5,777 nt of DNA, taken from NCBI GenBank assembly GCA_021812865.1, contig JAKAMP010000216.1:1-5777 (forward strand), written 5' to 3'. The notes under the pieces were generated by a model. It did no database searches and was not told the origin of the DNA. It worked only from the letters and a program-made list of their open reading frames with translations. This DNA is from Bacteroidota bacterium. GTDB lineage: Bacteria; Bacteroidota; Bacteroidia; Bacteroidales; JAAYUG01. Positions within the stretch are counted from its first letter, which is position 1; each line of letters begins with the position of its first letter. A program made the position numbers and the translations under genes. Below are positions 1 through 5,777 of the stretch, one piece after another.

Positions 1-2393
1 GCGCCGTAGGTGAATCCTTTGGCTTCGCGCAGGATGAGGAACAACTGTCCCACAGCGCTTCCGCCAAGTTTGTAGTTCATCACTGAAGCCGGGTAGAAGT
101 CGGGATTGTTTCTGGCCAGGGCGAGGTAACCGATGTTGATTACGGACTGTTTGGCGCCGGGCAGGTCGACGAAGTAGATAGTAGCTTTTTCGGGAGCTGC
201 AGGGTTTTTAAATGCAGGAATGTTCACCTGTTTCGCCTTCCATGCAGTGGCAAGATTTTTCACAGCCTGCTCCGCTTCCTGGCGTGTGATGTCGCCTGCG
301 ATATTAAAGGAAGCCACAGTGGGGGAGAAAGCGCGGTTGTAATATGCTTTCAGATCATCCAGGGTAATGCTGTTCACCGTGGTTTCATTACCAGTTACCG
401 GGATATGGAAAATATTGTCTTTACCGTAGAGGATCTGGCTGAATGCCAGGGATGCGAGGTAATTGGGGTCGGCTTTTCTCTGGAGCAGACCGTTAAGTAC
501 TTTTGACCGGGCGATGCCGAATTCTTTTTCGTCCCAGCGGGGCTGGAGCAGGATTTCCTGAAGGAGATCCATAGTAGGCTGTAAATTGCGCTTCAGAGTG
601 CGCACTGAGACATCGACCGATTCTTTACCGGCTCTGACAGAAATGCTGGAACCTAAAAGGTCGATGGCTTCTTCCAGGTCTTCGGGGGTAAAGTTTTTAG
701 TGCCTGCCATCAGCATTTCGGCCACCAGGTTGGCTTCACCCACTTTGTTCTTATCGTCTAGCATCTGGCCGCCTTTCAGGCTGATACTGAACTGAACCAG
801 GGGCAGTTCATGCTGTTCGATGCCCATCATTTTCATGCCATCGGAAGCATTCGACTGCCAGATTTTCGGTATGTTGATGACCGGATCGGGGCCCGGGACC
901 GGAGGTTTGGAGCGGTCGAAGCGGGTAGGAGTTTTCACGATAGAATCATTTCCGCTGATGTTGGCGAGGTTAACCTGGTGTGCTTTGGTGATGTCTTCTT
1001 CGACAATGCCCGAAGGCTGTGAGTTGTCAGCTGCAAGCTCCTTCCGGCCCTTGGGAACGAAGCTCGTCAGGATATAGGGTTTATCCTTAATGTATTTGTC
1101 GTATACGTTTATAATGTCTTCCTTCGTCACAGCGAGGCTGTTTTGCAGATCCTTTTCAATAAAAGAAGGATCGCCGGCATATTCGTTATATCGGGCGAGC
1201 TGGAAAGATTTGCCCAGCACGGAACTGATGCCCTGGTAAAACTGGGTTTCGGTCTGAGCTTTCAGTCTTTCGAGGTCCTTATCCGAAATACCATCCTTTT
1301 CGAATCTGGCAAAGGCTTCAAAAATTCCTTTTTCCACATCGTTGAGGTTCACTCCTTCATTTGCAGTGATGGTAATGCTAAATTTGCCGGTCAATTCCTG
1401 GCTGCTGTTATTTGCATTTGTCCGGGAAGTAAGTTTTTTCTGTTCCACGAGAACTTTGTAGAGGGGCGCTTTCTTTCCGTCGGAAAGGATCTGACCCAGA
1501 AAATCGAGAGCGTAGGAATCTTTGGAATACTGTTCAACCGTAGGCCACACCATGGTGAGCTCGGGGGCTTTGGCGAAATTATCTTCGTGGTAGAAGCGTT
1601 TGGTCTGGTTCAGGGTAACATTCATGGGTTTGGGATCTTCCACCGGAGCGCCTTTTGGAATCTCTCCAAAATATTTTTCCACCAGGGCTTTTGCCTCAGC
1701 GGGTTCAAAATCGCCGGCAATCACCAGGGTGGCATTGTTGGGTACGTAGTATTTGTCGTGGAACTGTTTTACATCTTCCACAGTAGCGTTCTGCAGATCC
1801 TGCATTTCGCCAATCACCTGCCAGTTATAGGGATGGTTTTCGGGATACAGGTTTTTATCAATGAGGTAGTCGGTGAAGCCATAGGGACGGTTGTCCATGG
1901 ATTGTCTTTTTTCGTTCTGAACCACGTTTTGCTGAACGGCAAACGCCTTCTGGGTAACCGTATTGGTAAGGTATCCCATGCGGTCGGATTCCAGCCAAAG
2001 CATGGTTTCCAGACCGTTTTTCGGTACCACTTCAAAATATACGGTACCGTCGCTTCCGGTTCCGCCATTCAGGGTGCCGCCGGCATTTTGAACCAGTTTC
2101 ATGAACTGGCCCGGGCCAACGTTTTCAGAGCGGGCGAACATCATGTGTTCGAAGAGATGAGCAAATCCCGTTCGTCCTTTCACTTCACGGTTTGAGCCCA
2201 CATGGTATTGAATAGCCACTGCCACCATGGGATCGGATTTGTCCTGGTGAAGAACAACGGTTAAGCCATTAGGCAACTGGTACTTTTCGAAAGCGATAGA
2301 GAATTTGCCCTTTTTGCCGTCGGTGGAAGAAGTAAGGACAACAAGCAGAATCGTTAGCAATAGTCCTGCCAGTCTTTGTTTTCTTGGTGTCAT
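1..2393 (-). CDS. Secreted M16 (pitrilysin/insulinase-like) zinc metallopeptidase, C-terminus cut by window edge
   Basis: An open frame runs from ATG (2391-2393) to the left edge without a stop: 797 residues are visible. The N-terminus (MTPRKQRLAGLLLTILLVVL) is a signal peptide with basic n-region and hydrophobic core and no lipobox Cys, so export to the periplasm or beyond is likely. The inverted zinc motif HxxEH is present as HLFEH: H79 and H83 bind zinc and E82 is the general base. The third ligand is probably E161 (NEKRQ), 78 residues after H83, the usual M16 spacing. A first M16 C-type subdomain starts near residue 204 (YYVPNNATLVIAGDFE). A second M16 half starts near 515 and lacks HxxEH (LVAEMLMAGT at the equivalent place). 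It carries the R-x(6)-Y substrate-binding pair at R789/Y796 (LREAKGFTYG). This is the single-chain arrangement of about 930-950 residues in relatives, so roughly 130-150 residues are missing. Family assignment is firm; the substrate is unknown. No Shine-Dalgarno is visible. Confidence 0.95.
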   Translation of the reverse strand, partial: MTPRKQRLAGLLLTILLVVLTSSTDGKKGKFSIAFEKYQLPNGLTVVLHQDKSDPMVAVAIQYHVGSNREVKGRTGFAHLFEHMMFARSENVGPGQFMKLVQNAGGTLNGGTGSDGTVYFEVVPKNGLETMLWLESDRMGYLTNTVTQKAFAVQQNVVQNEKRQSMDNRPYGFTDYLIDKNLYPENHPYNWQVIGEMQDLQNATVEDVKQFHDKYYVPNNATLVIAGDFEPAEAKALVEKYFGEIPKGAPVEDPKPMNVTLNQTKRFYHEDNFAKAPELTMVWPTVEQYSKDSYALDFLGQILSDGKKAPLYKVLVEQKKLTSRTNANNSSQELTGKFSITITANEGVNLNDVEKGIFEAFARFEKDGISDKDLERLKAQTETQFYQGISSVLGKSFQLARYNEYAGDPSFIEKDLQNSLAVTKEDIINVYDKYIKDKPYILTSFVPKGRKELAADNSQPSGIVEEDITKAHQVNLANISGNDSIVKTPTRFDRSKPPVPGPDPVINIPKIWQSNASDGMKMMGIEQHELPLVQFSISLKGGQMLDDKNKVGEANLVAEMLMAGTKNFTPEDLEEAIDLLGSSISVRAGKESVDVSVRTLKRNLQPTMDLLQEILLQPRWDEKEFGIARSKVLNGLLQRKADPNYLASLAFSQILYGKDNIFHIPVTGNETTVNSITLDDLKAYYNRAFSPTVASFNIAGDITRQEAEQAVKNLATAWKAKQVNIPAFKNPAAPEKATIYFVDLPGAKQSVINIGYLALARNNPDFYPASVMNYKLGGSAVGQLFLILREAKGFTYG

Positions 2394-2459
2394 AGTTTTT
2401 AGGTTAATGATGGATAGGTTGTATTGAGGCTGATTTTAAAATTTTGAAGATAATGAGAG

Positions 2460-2486
2460 TTGACTGAAAAATTGTACTTAACTTTG
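2460..2486 (+). promoter_or_regulatory. Candidate Bacteroidota sigma-ABfr-type promoter for the acyl-CoA synthetase
   Basis: An exact TAnnTTTG box (TAACTTTG, 2479-2486) lies 88 bp before the synthetase ATG. A TTG (2460-2462) is found 16 bp upstream of it as a possible -33 element; the usual spacing in this phylum is about 17-23, so it is slightly short. The predicted start of transcription is around 2491-2493, giving a leader of about 80 nt. The -7 box is seen directly; promoter activity is inferred. Confidence 0.45.
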
Positions 2487-2528
2487 TTCTGTTATTTAAC
2501 ATATTGTCCATTTACAGCCATTTCCCGG

Positions 2529-2558
2529 CTAATATAGTGATCATTTTCTCTTCAACAA
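2529..2558 (-). promoter_or_regulatory. Weak candidate promoter for the M16 peptidase
   Basis: On the minus strand, TATATTAG (2536-2529) matches TAnnTTTG at all but one position. A tandem TTGTTG (2558-2553) lies upstream, the first TTG 19 bp from the box, which is good spacing. The leader to the peptidase ATG at 2393 would be about 130 nt. It is an imperfect match found by eye in a 181-bp region, so it is tentative. Confidence 0.25.
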
Positions 2559-2574
2559 CCTAATCTGCTCAGCT

Positions 2575-4224
2575 ATGTTGCGTGAAAATTTCGTTGAAAC
2601 CCTCGAAATGAGTATCCGGAGTAACTGGGATATTCTGTCGCTTGCCGATTACCAGGGCGCATCGTGGAAGTACAGTGATGTGGGGAGAGAGATGCTGCGG
2701 CTACAGCAGATTTTCAATGCGGCCGGGATTGGACCGGGCGATAAGGTAGCCATGATTGGCAGGAATTCTGCCAACTGGGCCATCGCTTACCTGGCAACCA
2801 TAACCTACGATGCGGTGATCGTTCCCATTCTGGCCGATTTCACGCCTGCCGATGTGTTGAACATCATTAATCATTCCGACTCGGTGCTTCTGTTCGCAGC
2901 CGATAATATCTATGAGAATCTTGACAAATCGAAAATACCCCATATCCGGGCGGTTATTTCTCTTACGAACCTGATGCCTCTTGCCGGTACCGATGAAGAC
3001 GGGTTAAGGATGAAGATGGAAGAAGCCAGCGAGGCATTCCGGGCAGGAATAGACAAGATTGGGGCTAATGACTTTGTTCTGAAGAAAGTTTCCAACGATC
3101 ATCTTGCAGTGATCAGTTATACCTCTGGAACTACCGGTTTTTCGAAAGGGGTGATGCTGAATCATAACAGCCTGATGGCCAATGTGAGGTTTGCCCAGGA
3201 TCATATGCCTTTACAGCCCGGCGACCGTATTGTTTCGTTTCTTCCGCTTGCTCATGCCTACGGGGTGGCATTTGAGTTCCTGTTTCCCTTTTCCATTGGC
3301 TGCCACATCACTTTCCTCACGAAAACCCCTTCGCCAACCATTCTGCTGCAGGCTTTTGCGGAGATCAGGCCACGGCTGGTGCTGTCGGTTCCGCTCATTA
3401 TCGAAAAAATCTATAAGAACCAGCTATTGCCTGTGATCAGCCAGGGACCTGTTTCAACCCTTCTGAAGATCCCGTTTCTCAGGCGGCTGGTATACCGAAA
3501 GATTTATAAGAAACTTTATAATATTTTCGGGGGCAATTTCCATGAAATCGTGATTGGCGGGGCAGCGTTTAACCGCGAAGCGGAGGTATTTTTCCGAAAA
3601 ATCGGTTTCCCGTTTACCGTTGGGTATGGCATGACCGAGTGTGGTCCGCTGATCAGTTATGCCTCATGGAAGACCACGAAACTGAAGGCCGCCGGGCGTC
3701 CGGTCGATACCCTCGAGATAAAAATCGATTCTGATGATCCTGCAAAGATCGCGGGGGAGATCATGGTAAAAGGCGAAAACGTGATGCTCGGGTATTACAA
3801 GAATCCTGAGGCAACGGCTGCCGTGCTTACCCCTGATGGCTGGCTGCACACCGGCGACCTGGGTGTGATGGATAAAGAACACAATATCTATATCCGGGGC
3901 AGGAGCAAGAGCATGATCCTGGGTGCATCAGGACAGAACATTTACCCGGAGGAGATCGAAGCACGGATCAATAACCTGAAATATGTGCTGGAATCGGTGG
4001 TAGTGGAAAGAAACAACCGGCTGATCGCTTTGGTTTGTCCTGATAAGGACAATATAGCAAAAGACGCTATAACCGATGAACAGTGGAAAGAGATGATGAA
4101 TGAAAACCGCAGGCAGATCAATGCCCAGTTGCCTTCGTATATTCAGATTGCAGAGTTTTCACGGCATGAAGAGGAATTTGAAAAAACGCCGAAGAAAAGC
4201 ATCAAACGGTTCCTGTATTCCTGA
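2575..4224 (+). CDS. AMP-forming long-chain fatty acid-CoA ligase (acyl-CoA synthetase)
   Basis: This 549-residue protein belongs to the adenylate-forming (ANL) superfamily and should activate a fatty acid to an acyl-adenylate and then to acyl-CoA in the cytoplasm. Motifs in order are: P-loop YTSGTTGFSKG (182-192); substrate-region LPLAHAYG (223-230); A5 motif GYGMTE (350-355); GWLHTGDLG (422-430) with D428 for the ribose hydroxyls; hinge-region GRSKSMILGASGQNIYPEEIE (442-462) with R443; and a C-terminal TPKKSIKR (538-545), where K544 is the best candidate for the adenylation lysine. Length is close to E. coli FadD (561). The motif set resembles the long-chain ligases of Bacteroidota rather than acetyl-CoA synthetase; chain-length preference cannot be read from sequence. 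The ATG at 2575 is preferred because MLRENFVETLEMSIRSNW resembles the start of related proteins; Met12 (2608) is an alternative. It is single-gene, divergent from the peptidase, and ends 27 bp from a convergent gene. Confidence 0.93.
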   Translation: MLRENFVETLEMSIRSNWDILSLADYQGASWKYSDVGREMLRLQQIFNAAGIGPGDKVAMIGRNSANWAIAYLATITYDAVIVPILADFTPADVLNIINHSDSVLLFAADNIYENLDKSKIPHIRAVISLTNLMPLAGTDEDGLRMKMEEASEAFRAGIDKIGANDFVLKKVSNDHLAVISYTSGTTGFSKGVMLNHNSLMANVRFAQDHMPLQPGDRIVSFLPLAHAYGVAFEFLFPFSIGCHITFLTKTPSPTILLQAFAEIRPRLVLSVPLIIEKIYKNQLLPVISQGPVSTLLKIPFLRRLVYRKIYKKLYNIFGGNFHEIVIGGAAFNREAEVFFRKIGFPFTVGYGMTECGPLISYASWKTTKLKAAGRPVDTLEIKIDSDDPAKIAGEIMVKGENVMLGYYKNPEATAAVLTPDGWLHTGDLGVMDKEHNIYIRGRSKSMILGASGQNIYPEEIEARINNLKYVLESVVVERNNRLIALVCPDKDNIAKDAITDEQWKEMMNENRRQINAQLPSYIQIAEFSRHEEEFEKTPKKSIKRFLYS

Positions 4225-4251
4225 GCAGGTTAGCGTTATCCAATCCAGCAA

Positions 4252-4638
4252 CTAATTATCAATTATCTTTTCCGGAATAAGGTGGAAAGGGATTTTCAAT
4301 ATTGAGCGGTAGTCTTCGCCGGTCATGGCCATGGATTCATCGTCTTCTTCGAAATACCAGTTGATCTCGATTGAATTGAGGGGTTCGGCCATTTTTTCGA
4401 TTTGTTTAAAGATGTACAACATCCATTTGGTGGAACCGGTATTGATATAAGAAAGCCTGATATTCAGGATTTGCAGTTTGTTTTTGGGCAAATGGGATAT
4501 CTGGTCAAGAAGAATAGAATAAAAGTTCATGGGATCAGGGAGAGTCGATTTTCCTTGAATTTCAATGCTTCCTCTTTTATCATCCATTTTTACCATGGGT
4601 GAATTCGACGTTTCCTCAAATAGCATCACACACATCAT
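4252..4638 (-). CDS. SiaC-like (DUF1987) regulatory phosphoprotein, Thr at the phosphosite position
   Basis: This 128-residue soluble protein has the layout of the SiaC/DUF1987 family: an N-terminal strand with a TxxSPxVxxD-type motif (ETSNSPMVKMD, 9-19), a G-x-S patch (IQGKSTL, 27-33) followed by FY (39-40), a central strand-helix segment with INTGSTKW (65-72), and a closing INWYFEED (92-99). In Pseudomonas aeruginosa, SiaC is phosphorylated on Thr68 by SiaB, dephosphorylated by SiaA, and in its unmodified form activates the diguanylate cyclase SiaD. T67 here sits at the matching place, so phospho-control is inferred. No such partner is visible in the window. The start is uncertain: ATGs at 4638, 4635 and 4626 are all possible, none with a Shine-Dalgarno; the family motif begins just after the third. 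It is the last gene of the minus-strand cluster, 167 bp after its paralog, and a 25-nt palindrome lies 21 bp upstream of the first ATG. Confidence 0.82.
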   Translation of the reverse strand: MMCVMLFEETSNSPMVKMDDKRGSIEIQGKSTLPDPMNFYSILLDQISHLPKNKLQILNIRLSYINTGSTKWMLYIFKQIEKMAEPLNSIEINWYFEEDDESMAMTGEDYRSILKIPFHLIPEKIIDN

Positions 4639-4659
4639 CGTACAGTTAGATTGGGTAAA

Positions 4660-4684
4660 AATATTTTAAAATTTTTAAAATATT
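4660..4684. repeat. Perfect 25-nt AT palindrome upstream of the SiaC-like gene
   Basis: Two exact 12-bp arms, AATATTTTAAAA and its reverse complement, flank a single central T (4672). The symmetry stops on both sides (A4659 against G4685). It lies 21 bp upstream of the first ATG of the minus-strand SiaC-like gene, a fitting place for an operator or a core-promoter element, and overlaps a TATTTTTA (4663-4656) that matches the -7 box at 7 of 8 positions but has no clear -33 partner. It is made entirely of A and T, so chance symmetry in an AT-rich spacer is a real alternative. The rest of the 4639-4805 spacer shows nothing I can name. Confidence 0.5.
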
Positions 4685-4805
4685 GAATTATTGAGTTGAG
4701 ATTGATTATTTCGAATAGGTGATATTGCTCACAGGTTATTGGTTATTCAAAAAGAACTTTTCAATTTCGCCTTCACATCCATCCGGCAACCGGTAAACGT
4801 TCTGT

Positions 4806-5183
4806 TCAGGCTGCCACCAGATTAATAGGCAAATGCAGGGTGGTAAGGTATTTCCGTCCGGTTCTGAGGATTTTCTCATTGGCCGGAGTATAGTACCAGT
4901 TCACTACCATATTAGCATTGCGGGTTTTATGCAACTTCTCAAGCTGCTGCATTACATGTTGCAACCAATACACCGACTGACTATTCACGTCGTCGAGCAT
5001 GAAATTCACGATACGTGTATTGGCATCAGCAAGGTTAAATGCGTGAATCCATTTTTCCAATTGCCGGTAGAATTCAGCTGCAGGTTCGAGGGTGGAGTTA
5101 CCCTTTATTTCCAGAAGTCCCCTGCCGGCATCTAAGATAACCCGGGGAGAATGATCGCTTGCATCAATATTGAAGGTATTCAT
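4806..5183 (-). CDS. SiaC-like (DUF1987) regulatory phosphoprotein paralog, Ser at the phosphosite position
   Basis: This is a 125-residue soluble protein, collinear with the neighbouring SiaC-like protein but strongly diverged. Shared landmarks are SPRVILDAGRG (12-22), EIKGNSTL (25-32), FY (38-39), the central VNSQSVYW (66-73), QQLEKL (79-84) and VVNWYY (93-98), then a C-terminal G-x-x-Y (109-112) and LHLP (116-119). At the place of the SiaC phosphothreonine it has S68 within N-S-Q-S, so it could still be a substrate of a Ser/Thr-directed SiaB-like kinase; that is inference. The start ATG (5181-5183) gives the expected N-terminus and lies 27 nt after an exact TAnnTTTG box, so this gene may be transcribed from its own promoter as well as from the membrane-protein gene 100 bp upstream. 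The partner it regulates is not in the window. Confidence 0.82.
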   Translation of the reverse strand: MNTFNIDASDHSPRVILDAGRGLLEIKGNSTLEPAAEFYRQLEKWIHAFNLADANTRIVNFMLDDVNSQSVYWLQHVMQQLEKLHKTRNANMVVNWYYTPANEKILRTGRKYLTTLHLPINLVAA

Positions 5184-5209
5184 ACCAGGGAAACAGATTG
5201 ATTACCTGA

Positions 5210-5217
5210 CAAAAGTA
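5210..5217 (-). promoter_or_regulatory. Candidate promoter -7 box (TAnnTTTG) for the upstream SiaC-like gene
   Basis: TACTTTTG on the minus strand is an exact match to the Bacteroidota -7 consensus and lies 26 bp before the ATG at 5183, predicting a leader of about 20 nt. The expected -33 region (about 5235-5243) holds only TTTATG, a poor match to TTG or TTTG. The remaining 100-bp spacer contains no evident terminator for the gene upstream. Confidence 0.4.
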
Positions 5218-5283
5218 TAGCAGTCTGTTATCCTGATCATAAATATGAAACTGATATGCAATATCAATTCATGGTGATTCTCA

Positions 5284-5777
5284 TCACTCTAATTTATGTT
5301 TTTTTCCGATTGTTCCACCAATGAGTAAACCGGTAAGTACAAGAACCAGTATGCCGGTGATCCAGAATGTCCAGCGGTTTACCACCCTGGCTTCAGCCAT
5401 CAGCACATCATCCTTGAAGAAGAATTCACCCGGTTCCACTTCCCAGGAAAGAAGGTTGCCATTCATGGAACCTGCGTTGGTAGAAATGATCAGTCCGGGC
5501 ATGGCCACTTGGCTGGCGTAAGTATTGATGGTGACCGACTGCATCTTTTCATATCGAGTGTCAAGGGCGATATAGGAGGCAGAATCTAAGCTCTCCGAAC
5601 GGGTTTTCAGTTCTGCCGGCAGGTAAGGGGCCATCAGTTTGAAGACAACCAATGACCAGGAATTGTTGGATCCCAGGTCATCCAGGTTGGTTTTTTCCTG
5701 AATAGATTTCTTTATGGCTTCGAAAATGGTATCTTTTTTCGAAAGGAGCTCTTTTGAGTTGATCCCAGGTTCATTCA
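5284..5777 (-). CDS. C-terminal part of a single-pass membrane protein of unknown function
   Basis: The frame is open from the right edge to TGA at 5284-5286, followed at once by a second in-frame TGA; 163 residues are visible and the start lies beyond the window. A TTG at 5650-5652 could be taken as a start, but coding-like sequence continues upstream of it. The visible part begins with a charged, probably helical stretch (to about residue 35), then a likely beta-rich domain with a P-G-(L/x)-I-x-S-T-N ... N-G-N-L-L-S-W pattern (93-111) and MAEARVVNRW (126-135). It ends in one hydrophobic segment (about 135-156, FWITGILVLVLTGLLIGG) and a short basic tail KKHKLE. That layout suggests an exported domain anchored by a C-terminal helix with the tail in the cytoplasm. 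The PG...GN..SW pattern recalls LppM/DUF3153-type envelope lipoproteins, a weak resemblance only. It is the first gene visible of the minus-strand cluster with the two SiaC-like genes, which makes a sensory or envelope link possible but unproven. Confidence 0.75.
   Translation of the reverse strand, partial: NEPGINSKELLSKKDTIFEAIKKSIQEKTNLDDLGSNNSWSLVVFKLMAPYLPAELKTRSESLDSASYIALDTRYEKMQSVTINTYASQVAMPGLIISTNAGSMNGNLLSWEVEPGEFFFKDDVLMAEARVVNRWTFWITGILVLVLTGLLIGGTIGKKHKLE

Noticed and set aside
1143..2195. A 350-residue plus-strand open frame opposite the M16 peptidase gene
   Set aside because: It is fully antisense to a gene with clear M16 motifs in the opposite frame, has no family motif, and its Phe/Gly/His-rich composition is what complementing the peptidase codons produces.
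2575..4224. Several short minus-strand and alternate-frame reading frames within the acyl-CoA synthetase
   Set aside because: They overlap a well-supported gene with all ANL motifs in frame and show no recognisable protein features.
4783..4793. CCGG-CAA-CCGG hairpin downstream of the 4806-5183 gene as a terminator
   Set aside because: The stem is only 4 bp and no T-run follows on the minus strand.
4833..5135. A 100-residue plus-strand frame opposite a SiaC-like gene
   Set aside because: It lies entirely antisense to a protein with recognisable DUF1987 motifs and has no features of its own.
5284..5652. Starting the right-edge gene at the TTG codon 5650-5652
   Set aside because: The frame stays open to the window edge with coding-like sequence upstream (for example LDDLGSNNSW just before), so the true start is outside the window.

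Overview
The window looks like chromosomal DNA from a member of the Bacteroidota. Three things point that way. The starts have no Shine-Dalgarno sequence and A/T-rich leaders. Two exact copies of the Bacteroidota -7 promoter box TAnnTTTG sit just upstream of genes. The protein types (secreted two-domain M16 peptidase, Bacteroidetes-style AMP-forming acyl-CoA ligase, SiaC/DUF1987 proteins) are common in that phylum. A closer placement is not supported by the sequence alone.

Layout. Positions 1-2393 (minus strand) hold most of a secreted zinc peptidase of family M16; its C-terminal end lies beyond the left edge. A 181-bp intergenic region (2394-2574) separates it from a divergently transcribed long-chain acyl-CoA synthetase (2575-4224, plus strand), and it carries candidate promoters for both genes. 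The synthetase converges, with only 27 bp between stops, on a minus-strand cluster. In transcription order that cluster is: the C-terminal part of a membrane-anchored protein of unknown function (5284-5777, cut by the right edge), a SiaC-like protein (4806-5183), and a second, diverged SiaC-like protein (4252-4638).

How they work together. The peptidase and the ligase look like independent housekeeping or envelope and lipid functions. The most interesting part is the right end. Two adjacent SiaC-like phosphoprotein paralogs differ at the position that aligns with the phosphorylated threonine of Pseudomonas SiaC (Thr in one, Ser in the other). They lie next to a single-pass membrane protein, and a perfect 12+1+12 AT palindrome sits just upstream of the last gene. 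No kinase (SiaB-like), phosphatase (SiaA/SpoIIE-like) or diguanylate cyclase (SiaD-like) is present here, so a complete signalling module can only be suspected from outside the window. No RNA genes, mobile elements, CRISPR arrays or convincing rho-independent terminators were seen.
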